Shown: piece after piece, positions 38,580 through 50,228 of the stretch
Numbering within the stretch: the first letter of the stretch is position 1
How the letters are laid out: every line of letters starts with the position of its first letter
Source of the DNA: Podaxis mareebaensis
Lineage: Eukaryota > Basidiomycota > Agaricomycetes > Agaricales > Agaricaceae
Assembly (NCBI GenBank): GCA_018524725.1
Contig: JAEUWP010000335.1
Location: forward strand, 496,001-560,000
Direction of reading: 5' to 3'
DNA: 64,000 bases
The notes under the pieces: generated by a model
Seen by the model: only the letters and a program-made list of their open reading frames with translations
Told to the model about the DNA's origin: nothing
The model's database searches: none
Translations under genes and position numbers: made by a program

Positions 38580-41500
38580 TTAATAGCTAGATGAAGGAGG
38601 ACCGAGTTGATGATGAGCACCGGCACAACCGAGCGAGTCGAATGATCGAGTCAGCTCACCTCTATACCAGTTTAATGCGTCAGAAGGGGATGGGGCGTCG
38701 AAATATAAGATAGCCTTGTTGTCGACAAGACGTAATGCTACAGGTCGCGGAGCTTCGATCAAAACCATACTATAGGGGATGGTAATATCAGACCACTCAC
38801 CATTTCCGTGTACTATACTGGCTGGCTGCGGCAGAGTTTGCATTCGTAAGACTGCCCATAGGTCCACTTGTGAGTTGGGATCTTGACCCTCGGATGGATC
38901 GCGGCACAAGACCAAGAGATCGTTACAGAGGATACCAATCAGGGGCCGAGGTGTTAATTCTGGCGCCAGACAGTCGACTTGGACAGTAGTCGCGTCCCCT
39001 TGTGAGTTGATAGTATCAAACGAGACGACTGCTTTTCGCACGACTCGTGTCAGGAGAAGGGGACCATCCATTATTAGACGACTATAGTGATGTCATACGA
39101 CATGATGAGTCGCACGTTGGTGTGAAATGAAAGATAAATGGAGTACTTACCGGTGAGGCTGGACAAGCGGACTAGGGAACCTCCCTCTGATTCTCGACTG
39201 CCACTGCACCAATTTCCGCCGCGACTCGGACTCGCGTTTACCCTCATTCATGTTATTCGCAAGAGATGATATCTCCGCCAATGCGCGATCAAGAGGGTCT
39301 TCTATATATTCGTACAGGGGAGGGGTATGTCGTAGTAGTTCTTCCAACTAAGAAGAGTCATTAGCAAATCGCAATATGCGCACAAAGGTATGAAGGTATC
39401 TCACCAATAATCGATAACGGGGTATCCGCTGAACTGGAAGGAGGAGATACCCTTCGAGGTTCAGCTGTGTATGCCGTGGATTCATGCGGCATCGTTTCAA
39501 GTATGACTTGAGCCTCCTTCGTTGACTGGCTGATAAGGTAGGTAGACCTGTGGACACCGGAACGTCTGGAACAATGCCTGGGACAACAGACATAGCCAAA
39601 CTTAGAGTGGCGAGTTGGGCGGTGCTTGATGTTGGAGAAGTGACGTTCGAAGATGGGGTGGTCGCAGCCTGCCTATCAGATGTCCAGTATTTCACCCGTT
39701 GGACAGAACTATCGAAATTGCTGAGGTGCGCAGGTCAGTAATCAGGGCCAGAATCTTCCTAACTAAACGCTCACTTGATGTAGCTCGAGTACATCTTCAT
39801 GAATGCGGCATGTTTCACAAAAATGTCTCCAACAGCCTTGGCCACCTCCATCGACAATTGTCCGTCGGCATCTGCCTGTTGAAGCTCTTCGGTCGACTGC
39901 ATCATCGGAGCAGCAGCCTTTTCCAAGGCAGGCAAGAAGCTTTCGTTGTGGAAAGAGAATAGCGCTTCAATTCCACCAAACACGATCTTGCGCTCGCTCA
40001 TCGGCACAACTGTCTCCTTGCTAGATCCAACACCACTGAGGATGTTGACAGGCATTGATCCTGGTTTGATGTAGATATCAACGAGTTCCTGAAGGCCTTT
40101 GACATATGTGCGTTCGGTCCTGTCGAGTAGGCAGGTTATCAGCGACGAGACTAGAATGAAAAAGAATAAAACATACACGACGATTTCCTTGATCACCATC
40201 GCTCGCTTGCCTTTATCGTCTTTGTACTTGCGTTCCTCCGACGATCCATTGCTATCGGTAGTGGCGACACTCATTGTCTGTGATGACGTCCCACTCCGCA
40301 GACCAGCGATCGTCTCGGCAGGTCTGAGTTGACTCGAACCATCAACAGTGGTTCCACTGAGTGCCATCGAGACTTCCCGAAGGTTATCAGAAACAGTAGT
40401 CGTGGGTCTCCTCGCCCGCCCCATCATTTCCTCCGTAACTTGCCCATACATACTTAGAGGGTTCGTCTGTTGCGATATGCTCAAGTCATTCATATCCTTG
40501 AGGTAAGCCATAACAGAACGCAAAGCCCTCATGTATGCTTCCCTCGCACGTTCCTCTTCTTTGCGCTGATACTGTTCTGTATCGATGGTGGGGCTTGGAG
40601 TGGCCGCACGAGCTTCGGCGTCTTCAGAAGAGTCACCTGTCGCCGTGATACCAGGAATAAACTTGGAGTTATCAGGAATAGGGATGTTGAGTGCGCCAGC
40701 CCCAGGTGCGTCAATCGGCAAGAAGCTCCGCCGTTTGCCTGATCGACTCGTGGGGACAGGTGGAGCAAGGAGGGAGCTGGAAGAAGTGCAAGATGCATTG
40801 GTGTTGGCGGAGACTGTTGTCGTCGCCGAAGCAATAGATGGAGAACCCTTTAGCAGATCGGAAGAAGGTTGCTTGTGCAACTGAGGCGGCGTCTTTTGGA
40901 TTTGTGGTGGGGTTAGTGGTGGTAAAATAGCCTCCAAAGATCCGGAGGTCGAGAAGCGTACGTCAATCTGAGGAGTCTTGCTGAAACGATTGGGGATAGG
41001 GCTACCGCCGGCTGAAGTGCTTGGTCGGATATGAGGAGGATTAGGCGGAAGGGGAGGCACAGGGTCAACTTTGATTTTACCCATTGACATTTTCTTCAAG
41101 AAACCCCAACGGCTACCCTTTTCCTTGCCATCCCGCGATGGTCTGGATCGATGTAAGCTCTTACTGTCACTGATCTCGCCAGCTGGTAGTTTAGGGATCG
41201 GTGGTGGCTGAGAGGATTCGGCCGAGGGAGATGCAAGCGAGTTTCGAGCAAAGCCTGATGTATCAACAGTTGGATCGCTGGGATTATCCCATAAGGATTT
41301 GCTGAGCTGAGGCCGCATGGCGTTGGGATTGGGTCGTCGACTTGGACTGCCTAATGATGATGCAGGGCCAAGACTCCCATAACGTTTCGAAATTGGTGGA
41401 ACAGCGGGTGGAGGTGAACTGCTGGTCAGAAGATTAGTGCTTGAGTGCGAAGTTGTGATTGTGGCCTTCGAAGCGGGTATAGGCATAAGGGCTTCCTCGT

Positions 41501-43684
41501 TCAGAGCTGTCGTTGACTTTCCTCTGCGCAAATCTCCAGCACTCTTCATCTTGCGCAGCTCGCGATCGCCACGAACAACAGATTCACTTTGTTGGCGGGC
41601 TATGGGGGGAGCATTCTGCAACCGTGATGAGCCGGATTTGGTCCGGGTTTGTTCAAAGTAGGTGCGATTGGGAGTGGTTCTCGTACGTGATAAACCGTGT
41701 GTTTGAGAGTTGACTGGGAGGGGTGACGTGACCGCTCTGCCTAGGTGTGGAGCGCGGTCAGGCGTAATAGTCTGGTCCTCATCTTCAGGTGATTGAACAG
41801 AAGTTTCTTGTTGACCCGAACCCGGCTCGGCATCGGACACATCATCGATATCGGTTACGTCCGTCTCCGTGTCACAGTTTGAGCTTTGGACACTCGCCGA
41901 GGGAAGAGGGAAAATGGGAGTTGATGGAGGATACATCGGAGTCATGGGAGTTTTAACGAGGAGAGGTTCGACCAAAGCCTTCCACGGGCCTTGGAAGGGG
42001 TTGTTATCGATGCACAACGTCTGCAGTGCTGGAAGCATACAGAGCCAACTCGGTAAAGCGTGAAGCTTATTACGTCTGATACTAATGGTATGGAGTTTCT
42101 CCAAGTCGGCCATAGTATCAGGGAGCGTTGAGATGCCAGTTGAGTCTGCGATGAAGACACGAAGATTTACGAGATCGGCAAGGAAGACGGGTATTACCCG
42201 GAGAGGATTCGACGCGACATTAAGCTCTTCCAAATTTGTGCAGACCGCAAGAACAGGAGGAAGAGCGCCCAGAAAGTTGGCGGAAATATCAAGAGCAAGC
42301 AGGCTATGACAAATTTGGGGTAGCGTGTTGGTAAGGAACGTCGGAACAGCATTCGGAGTAGTCGAGGAACCCATGAGCAGATGGGTTGTACCTGTGGCGG
42401 TGGTGTCAGTTCTGGTACTAAGGCGAAAGATGGACGGATCGACGCACCAGGTTGGACTTGCAACTGCACTATCGGCGCGTTATCCGCTTGAACGATTAGT
42501 CCTCGACCTTCGTCGGCTATCACGGCTGCAGATGTGCGTTCCTCCTCTGCCTCGTCAATACCATCATCTGGATCATCTGTCAGAGGTTGGTCATCATCAG
42601 TTTCTTCCTCGCTGAGGCCGACTTCGTCCTTTTCATCCACGATCCATCCCATGTCGTAGCTGGGTTTTTCCTTGAGATTAGGCGGACTTGTTTCGTGTCC
42701 ATGTCCAGAACTGTTGTTCCCGAGTGATGATGAACGCGAACGAACACTTGACGAGTAAGACTCTGACCATCGGCCCTGATCGAGCTGTGGTTTGTGCTGA
42801 GTGACACGAGTAGGTGGGGAGACCTGGTCGTCCTTTGCGAGAATGTGAGAGAAAGACTCAGAGGTTAGACCCATGGCAGGGGTGGTGCTGTCGTCGTCTC
42901 CGGATGCGACATGAATGTGGCTATAGTCACTTGAGGCAAGAGCACTCCCTGAGCTGGTGTAAGCCGAGGAACGGGTGGACGAGGAGCCTGCGGACGAAAG
43001 GGTGGGCGGGGAAATCAAGTGGTGGTGAGAGGGGCGTAAAGGGTATGGATCCGGAAACTGGGAGGGGTCTGGCAGGTGCATGGATGAGATTGTGGGACGA
43101 GATGAGTCGCTGGTGTGAGTTATGTAGTCGTGTGCGTCTAGAGATTGGGCACAAGCACGTGGGCTGAGGTGGGAGTTTGGCTCTGGGTCAGAATGCAAAT
43201 AGTGGAGGTTGACATCTGGAGAAGCAAGGTCAGCACGAGTACCGAGGGATGAGACCATCCAAAATTGCAGCCGGCGCTCGAGTTTCTTTTCCAAGGACGC
43301 CTGCTTCTCGCTCACAACTCAAACGCCTTAGCGCGGCCACAAACACATCCAAGCAACCTACTCCCACACTACTTATCAATTCAGTAGACACTCACCGCTC
43401 CCGTCATCAGATTCACTTGACCATTCGATGTAAGATCGACGTATCCCACTTTCTCCCTCCGGATTCCCTCCAGGCATAGCGGGTACAACCGGCGGCGGTG
43501 GCGGCGGTGGCGGCAAAGGCTTATCTTGAAGCACTGCGAGTTTGCTCGGCGACGCTTGTTGATGGGGTTTTGGCGGTGTCGGTGGCGGAGAGTCGCTGTA
43601 GTAGCGGGCTGAGGAGATTGCTGAGGACCTGTTGAGTCGCAACGGCTTCAATTTGTTGCCATCAAATCTCCACATGTCACACAT
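38580..43684 (-). CDS. Leucine-rich-repeat RhoGEF (DH domain with PH-like C-terminus)
   Basis: About 1,500 residues. Start at 43684 gives MCDMWRFDGNKLKPLRLNRS (43675 is an alternative), then a proline run (KPLPPPPPPPPVVPAMPGGN) that could bind SH3 or profilin-like partners. A 170 nt intron joins DDGS to DVNLHYLHS. After an acidic, Ser-rich region come leucine-rich repeats (LLALDISANFLGALPPVLAV, TNLEELNVASNPLRVIPVFL, LEKLHTISIRRNKLHALPSW). A long disordered basic/Pro region precedes the DH domain, seen as RTERTYVKGLQELVDIYIKP, ERKIVFGGIEALFSFHNESF, YLKRCRMNPRHTQLNLEGYL and LLPVQRIPRYRLLLEELLRH, the signature helix. A PH-like region follows (GPLLLTRVVRKAVVSFDTIN, LCNDLLVLCRD). It should activate a Rho or Cdc42 GTPase in polar growth. 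Ends at TAA (complement of 38580-38582). Confidence 0.9.
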
Positions 43685-44755
43685 CCACTCACGTATGCAT
43701 CGATCTCCTCTCTCCCAGGTTCATACCCTCAAACATCCTTGTTCCTTGCCAATACCAACCGCGTCTGGCTTCTTGTCCTGTCGTTACCAATCCTCTTCTC
43801 GTTGCCACTCTCGAGTCCCGACTTGGCGTGCCTTGGTGCCTTCAAACCAAATGCTTTTGACTGGCTGTGGTACCGTGCGTGGAGGTTGTGTAAAGGACGG
43901 AAAGGATCGTTACCAGACAACTCCCACAAGAGTTTTATTTTTTCTAGTCCGTGACGCAGCGCCTCCTAACATCAGATGCTAACCTGACCTGTTGACTACA
44001 TCGACTCTTATGGCCGGCATCAAGCCTGTCACCGACGTAATTCCCAACGTCACCTAGCACCCCGGCGCTGAGAAAATATGGCAAGTTGGATTCAACCCTA
44101 TTCCCCTCTTTCCAAGGCTCCGGTAAGGCTTCGATGTCAATTTCTAATCTTCGTACAGCCCCAGTCGCAACTGTTCTTTTTTTTTGTGTCATGGCCTTGT
44201 TCCCCAACGGGCCCTCAACTTCCCGTGTTCGGTGACAGCCGTTCACCAACCCTGCCTGATAAAATCTATTTACTACTAACTTTAGAAACACCGCTTTTGT
44301 CAGTCGGACAGATCTTGGGAAACTTTTAATCACAGAAAATGATCCATTCTAACGATTTTTATACTGCCATAATTACCGCGACTGTACTGTTCATTGAGTG
44401 TTTGTCACTGAGATCCGCATACCAATTTTCCCAATACAGAAAACGGACAACAACATCCCTATAAACCACCCAGGCTCTCTGATGGTTGCTACTTCGTTCC
44501 TTCAGGCAAGATCCCCTGATAGCGTATTGATGCTGCGCGTTCTCAATCTGATTTGATGGGGCCTCCAGAAATATCTATCCTATAACAATGATACATCGCA
44601 CAGACAATCGCACGAGTTGACGAAGTTACAGGACATGATCCAGCCCAGCTCCAGCTTATGAATTCATAGCGCTTAGAACGGCTTGATGACCCACCGGCCC
44701 CAAAAGGAATAGCGTGATGGCTATTACTGCGCCCATATACAGTACGCGATAATAT
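43685..44755. other. Intergenic region between ELP4 3' end and RhoGEF 5' end
   Basis: Open frames on both strands show no known content. It likely holds the RhoGEF promoter on the left and the ELP4 terminator on the right. Confidence 0.4.
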
Positions 44756-46340
44756 CTAAAAATCGTACAGGTCAGGTCGGTCCGATTGAAATGCGACCGA
44801 TTTCTTTTTCCTTTTCGGCTTCACATCAGCACTTCCCTCCACTGCCGTTACTTGGGCGCTTGTGTTATTCTCGTGTTCCAGGCACACATCGACTTTGGCC
44901 AGGCGCGACGGTTCACCCGCCGCGATCCCTTCGTTTAGGCTCCGCTCCTTGCCTCCCCCGCTCCCAACGCCGACAGCAGATTGAATGATATCACTTGTCA
45001 CCGCAGGCGTTGTCCGCCTTTCAGATACGCCTCCTTCCAGATCCAGATGTAGCGTTTCAAATATCAACCGCTTCCTTGTGCATTTAAACGCAAGATTGTT
45101 CTCTCCGCCACCGCCCGAGGCAGAAGAGGAGGCAGAAAGTCCACGGAGCATCGAAAATCGGTCACTTGGTGGCACGAGCATATGTGGAACGGGGAGCGTT
45201 TCAATGTGAACAATCCCGTGATGAGATGGGAATGTCGCTGTGAGCGATGGGTCAGCTGTGAGAAGGGCACGATCAGTCGGAAGTTGATGAATGTTCTTGC
45301 GACAGCTGTAACGGGAAACTAGATATCGGAAACCAACCTGAGAATGCAGCCAGTGAAACAGCTGCATCGGTGAGCCACCCTAATCGCTGTCGCCAACCCA
45401 TCCCACCCCATGTTTCTGTGGAGATGTGAGGAGGTAGTGCTATAGATGCACAGGCCGTTGGATGCTCCCGCAGGATCGACCGAAGGGAATACAGGAAGAA
45501 TGAGATATCCTATGGAACGTTAATAGTTGATAGCAGTCGCGAACAAACTTCTAATCACCTTGGCCGTGAGACTGCCCCATGACGGGGAGCCTAACGACGG
45601 TATGCAGATCCTGATAGGGGTGTTGGTACCTTCCTGGGTTTCCAGGCCTTCGGAGAGTCGGTGTAGGACCTCGACGGTAGAAAGTTTTTCTGCGCTGCGT
45701 GTGACCCCCAGGTAGGTTAGATTACCCGCTTGCACCGCGGCTTGAACGACAGCGTCTGGAACATGCACAGACAGATCAAAAGTGTGACAATAATCATCAG
45801 AAGACCTGTGTAAACGGAAGAGCCCGGGCGTTCAGCCACCCCTTGTCCTAGATCAATGACAGGACTCACGTACAATGACGATGCTTTGACCGATGTCTGG
45901 AACTGCTTCATCTGTTCGTACCGCCATGCTATTTTGATTTTTTGGTCTGGCCCCTTGCTCTGTTCATCATCATCACTCTCGGCACCATCACCAACGCTAC
46001 TTCCGCCCTTCGGCGCGGCCGTCGTGGAACCCTTTGGATACCACATGATATCACGGACAAAGTTCCTGGGATCGCTGTCAACGACAACCACACGATGCCC
46101 AGAGGCTAGTCCCTCGGCAACAAAGTACTTCTGCACGAGTGACCCATACGAAGAGTGCAAATCTGGAGCTAGAATCAGCATGCTGCAAGACAGGGGCAAT
46201 CCGCCTCCTAAGATATCATCTAGAGAAGGTATTCCCGTCGAAGTAATGACAGTCGATGAGGAGGCGGGAGATGGCCGAGTGCCTGGATGTGAGGGAAGAG
46301 TAGGGGCTGTTGCTGCCCCTTTTCGCTTGAAAGAAGACAT
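44756..46340 (-). CDS. ELP4: Elongator complex protein 4
   Basis: ELP4 is a RecA-like subunit of the ELP4-6 ring, which binds tRNA and supports wobble-uridine modification by Elongator. Start at 46340 gives MSSFKRKGAATAPTLPSHPG, then STGIPSLDDILGGGLPLSCS, the PAXNEB opening motif, LILAPDLHSSYGSLVQKYFV, GLASGHRVVVVDSDPRNFVR and QKIKIAWRYEQMKQFQTSVK. Further exons read IRICIPSLGSPSWGS, a stretch over DISFFLYSLRSILREHPTAC, HGIVHIETLPVPHMLVPPSD and FKCTRKRLIFETLHLDLEGG. As in other ELP4 proteins the Walker motif is degenerate. The tail is basic (KPKRKKKSVAFQSDRPDLYD) and ends at TAG (complement of 44756-44758). Five or so introns. Divergent from IMP1 with 226 bases between start codons. Confidence 0.9.
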
Positions 46341-46566
46341 GCTCAAGGTAACGAGGGGGCGCTGGATACCCGGCACTTGTTGGTAGACCCGGTCAACAAA
46401 GATTAGATAAACTGAGCAAGAGGTAGATGCAATGAGTTGCCTTATTTAGGTGAGGTTCGCAGAGGCCAGCGCTTATGTCCGTTCCGTGACCTGACAGTAT
46501 CGCCGCCTTCTGGCTTGTTGCATCTATCTACCTCACCCATGCTCTCGTGAATCTCGACCCGTAAAC

Positions 46567-47304
46567 ATGATCAGAAATGCGACCTCATTCGTTTTCCAAT
46601 ATGCCAAAGGCCGAGTGACTGCATTTTGTCGGAGATCGTGGAAGGAAAGAGGAATGAGATTCGGTATGTTTTGCCTTCATGTGAGTGCCGCCGCTCTCGG
46701 ATGGAAGACATCGCCTAACTGGGGACTGTCTGTGTTCAGCTTGTCAATATGGGATGCGCCGTGCACCTGTGTACGGAATACCTCGGGAGAGTCTCATTTG
46801 TAGGTCGCATAAACCGCACTTCTGGGACAAAACGTTGATCAACTTCCTTTCCGCTAGATGGAGGGTCCGTCCATGTTTCCAACAATAGCCGAGAAAGGCG
46901 AGGTTGTGCTTGAAGACAGGCTCACACCGCGTCTGTTCCCGGACCACATTAAACGAGGGGACCTTGTTATCCTCAAAAGTCCTATCATGCCGGAGCGCAT
47001 TGTGTGTAAACGGGTTCTCGGACTACCTGGCGACATCATTTGTGTTGACCCAACAGGAGAGAAGGCGCCGTCTACGGAACATATTTTGATACCCAAAGGA
47101 CATCTATGGATAAGTGGTGACAACGCGGCGTACTCGCGAGATTCTCGAGAGTATGGGCCTGTTTCTATGTCGTTGATTCAATCGAAGTTGGTCATGAGAG
47201 TAAGTTCGGTTTTTCCATGGTATTAACGTTTCTGAGCTCTAACTGTATCCTAGATATATCCTTCGATAACCTTATTCTCCAATCCTATAACATACATAGG
47301 TTGA
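46567..47304 (+). CDS. IMP1: Mitochondrial inner membrane protease subunit 1
   Basis: IMP1 is a signal-peptidase-type Ser/Lys protease that matures proteins sent to the intermembrane space. Start at 46567 gives MIRNATSFVFQYAKGRVTAF. Later exons read HLVNMGCAVHLCTEYLGRVS, then MEGPSMFPTIAEKGEVVLED, with the catalytic Ser in GPSMFPT. DRLTPRLFPDHIKRGDLVIL is followed by PERIVCKRVLGLPGD, with the catalytic Lys in CKRV, and by HLWISGDNAAYSRDSREYGP. A last intron joins LVMR to IYPSITLFSNPITYIG before TGA 47302-47304. About 185 residues with three introns. It is convergent with TTC1, only 94 bases between stop codons. Confidence 0.93.
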
Positions 47305-47398
47305 CCGTCAGTTCACAAATTGAGTCGCACTCATCCAGATGGCAATTCATGATGGACCTCGTCGTTGCAACAGGACACAAGATGTCTCGTAGACCAAT

Positions 47399-48402
47399 TC
47401 ATCTAGAAAAGTTCATTGAATAGCCACCTTGCCCATTGGGTTCGAACTTGAAGTTGTCCGTTGAGAGACCGAAGTTTCCTGACTCCGTTGTGAGCCTTAA
47501 TGCCACTGAAACGCTACGATTGGATTTACCGAGTATGCTGTTGCCAAGGGTTTTGAGTTTGTCCAACATTTCCGTCGTCTCCCGCTTCTGGGCCGTTTCC
47601 AGGCGAGGTTTCAGCTTCTGTAACTTGTTTTGAATGTCTTTTGTTTCTGACCCAGGTGGCAATAACTTGAGCAATGTATTGTAGTCTGCCCGACCAGTGT
47701 AATTAGGATTCAGGGATCCGCGGCAGCAAAATGAATAACCTTCTTCTGCAGACGACAGCGATGACCATGTGTTCAGGATCTCGTTCGAGGCTGCCCTTCT
47801 CTGTAAGGCTTTCACATATTTCGGATCATCGAGTAGTGCTATAGCAAATACTGTCAGCATGAGTTGACCATGCCACCAGCCGGCAGAGAGACGAACCTCG
47901 AGTGCATGCTTCAACAGCTTGCTTGTGTTCTCCCTCATTGAAGTCAGATCAGCACAGCTTCGATTAACGGAGACAAGACTCACTAATTTAACATTACATG
48001 CCCCGATATTGGCGCTTAGAACAGATCTGAGGTTTGAGCAAGTTTTCTCCGCCTCCGAGTCGAGGTCCTGTGGAGCAGATCCAGTAGAATCTGGCGCTGG
48101 GGCATCTTGGGACGATTCGCTTTCTTCTCTCGTGTCCTGGGATGGGGTATCTGGTCGCTCATCCTTGGGTGTTTCTTTTCTCCTTGGCAAGAAAGCTATA
48201 GCCGATTCGTAGGCTGACAGTGCTTCTTGCCATTCACCATTGCGAAAGGATTCGTTTCCTTCTGCCTTTCGCGCACTTGCTTCGCGTATCCGGTCCTACA
48301 TACACGTGTCAGCATGAGACTTGTTTCAACAGAGTTGAGACTGACTTCGAGTGGCAGTGATTCGGCAGTGAGTGTAACGCGGACGGTGGTGGGGTCGGCC
48401 AT
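47399..48402 (-). CDS. Tetratricopeptide repeat protein, TTC1-like
   Basis: Start at 48402 gives MADPTTVRVTLTAESLPLEV. After one intron the TPR part begins DRIREASARKAEGNESFRNG, EWQEALSAYESAIAFLPRRK. An insertion rich in Asp, Ser and Glu (PDTPSQDTREESESSQDAPA) follows, then TCSNLRSVLSANIGACNVKL, KQAVEACTRALLDDPKYVKA and LQRRAASNEILNTWSSLSSA. The C-terminus GNSILGK...FGLSTDNFKFEPNGQGG, YSMNFSR is the signature of TTC1, reached after removing an intron near 47490-47540. Three or four introns. TTC1 family members are Hsp90 or Ras/G-alpha adaptors; which applies here is not shown. Stop is TGA, complement of 47399-47401. Confidence 0.82.
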
Positions 48403-48577
48403 GCTTTTTGTTGGCAAACGCACTGAAACGTGCTTAATAGTCATTGTCAGTAATTGCACCTACTAAGCGGCAATCCCGGCCCGGCTGACTGACGACGACT
48501 ATCGGTCTGCGACCACAGGGGTCAAGTTAATCTCTGCACACACCCCATTCCGGATTTCTCCCTTCTTACGCCTGGAT

Positions 48578-49657
48578 ATGCCTGGGATTGAAGAAAGCAA
48601 GTGTATTCTCGTTACCGGCGCCACCGCAGGAATAGGCCGTGCTCTGGCCCTGAGCCTCGTTAAACTACCGTCCAAACCACAGGTGATCGCCGCGGGGCGA
48701 CGACGAGATAGGCTTGAGGAACTCAAGAAAGCAGGTCTTGAGACTATCCAACTTGACCTCGACACGGACGCAAACTCACTCAAGAACTCCGTGGATTTTA
48801 TTCTTGACAAGTATCCCGACGTACGTACCAATTAATGCTGCGGAACACCTCACTAAGTCAAGAGGCGCCGATCTGATTTTTGCTTGACATTTAGCTTGAT
48901 GCCGTTATCTTGAATGCTGGGGTGCAATATGAATTCGACTTTAAGAAGGATGTAGATATTGCTAGTAAGTCCTCCATGTGGTTTTGGGCACCAAACTGAG
49001 AGATGAACCCGATCGATGAGAATTACAGTCTGAACTGACTATCAATTATACCTCGGTCGTTACGACCATCGCCTACCTTATGCCGCATTTCCTGAAGCTT
49101 TCAGTACGTTGCCACCAAGAGACTTATGGGTATCCACATATCCACATATTTTTCTTCAAGGCGGCAGGTCGATCCTCTTTCATAGTTCCTGTAACTGCAG
49201 GTTTGGGTATTGTTCCGGCCGTATGGGTCCCAAATTACTCAGCCTCCAAGGCTGCTATCCATTCCTTTGCTACGACCTTACGATTCCAGCTCAAGGATAC
49301 CAACATCCACGTCATGGAAATAATCCCACCGTAAGCGGTTGCTGTGTGTCCTCCCTAATAAACTCCGTCACTGACAACTTGCTACAGGTTGGTCGAGTCA
49401 GAACTACATGATGGTTAGTACCCACACAATCACATGCGTTCAGTTCCTATCTCATGACCTCATCAGGGGAAGGCACCACTGAGAAGCTCAGGAAGCTCTG
49501 GATGCCATTGGATACATACACAGAAGCCACAATGCAAGGACTTAGGAACGGTGATTCCGTCATTTCCACTGGGGGGTCTCTTGCCTGGTATGATAAGTAC
49601 GATAAGGACAAGGAGGGTCTGGTAGCCCAAATGCAAGCGGCCAGGGAGAAATGGTGA
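48578..49657 (+). CDS. Short-chain dehydrogenase/reductase, tandem copy 1
   Basis: A classical SDR of about 255 residues. MPGIEESKCILVTGATAGIG contains the dinucleotide-binding TGxxxGIG motif, and AAGRRRDRLEELKKAGLETI has the Arg pair that favours NADP. After the first intron (about 48821-48894) comes LDAVILNAGVQYEFDFKKDV with the NAG motif. KLTINYTSVVTTIAYLMPHF and the catalytic region SSFIVPVTAGLGIVPAV, VPNYSASKAAIHSFATTLRF supply Ser, Tyr and Lys (YSASK). Then HVMEIIPPLVESELHDGEGT. The C-terminus ends QMQAAREKW at TGA 49655-49657. Five introns. The substrate is unknown; the closest named relatives by memory are DltE-like SDRs. It is a tandem pair with the next gene. Confidence 0.9.
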
Positions 49658-50228
49658 AACTTATCAGTATTATCTCAACATATTATCGCCCATTTGCATA
49701 CTGCAACAGGTTGGGTGTTTCCTTTGATAGTACAACGAGATGTTTATTGAAGGACCGACAACGACTTGGTCCTAACATGAGCAATGAAAATATCCGAAAC
49801 GAACTACCAACGGCACAATCGGCACTAGTCAATAGGACGGTCAAGTTATGCCCTGTTGCTGTCTCATGGATGCCGTCCCCGATAAAACACCCTAGCCCTA
49901 TCTGCGAATTCTTTCAATTCCCCCACACATTTAGGGAAGCTTCCGTGAAGGCCTGTCTGAGTGAGAAATGATATCCATCTACGCTTGTCCATTGAGTTCT
50001 ATTTATAAGGTGATGATGACTCGGGGCATCCTTTCCCGTGCTTTTATCACGACGGCGGTACGAAGAACATATGGAAGATATGGAGCACTGCTATATAACC
50101 TAACTCTGTTTCGATCCCATTGCTGTCTTACCAATCATATAAGACATACCCGGAACGGCTGCCTCTTGGTTGCCTCTCTTCTTGTTCTTCGCCTCTTGCC
50201 CCGATTATCTTGTGATTGTCTCACCAGG
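49658..50228. other. Intergenic region between tandem SDR genes
   Basis: Promoter of the second SDR gene with a TATA-like CTATATAA at 50091-50098. No trace of a third copy seen. Confidence 0.45.

Noticed and set aside
44011..44058. Tiny plus-strand frame (MAGIKPVTDVIPNVT)
   Set aside because: Fifteen codons with no splice extension or known family; likely chance.
43944..44333. 129-codon minus-strand frame between ELP4 and the RhoGEF gene
   Set aside because: No family resemblance, no splice extension, and codon content unlike the flanking genes.
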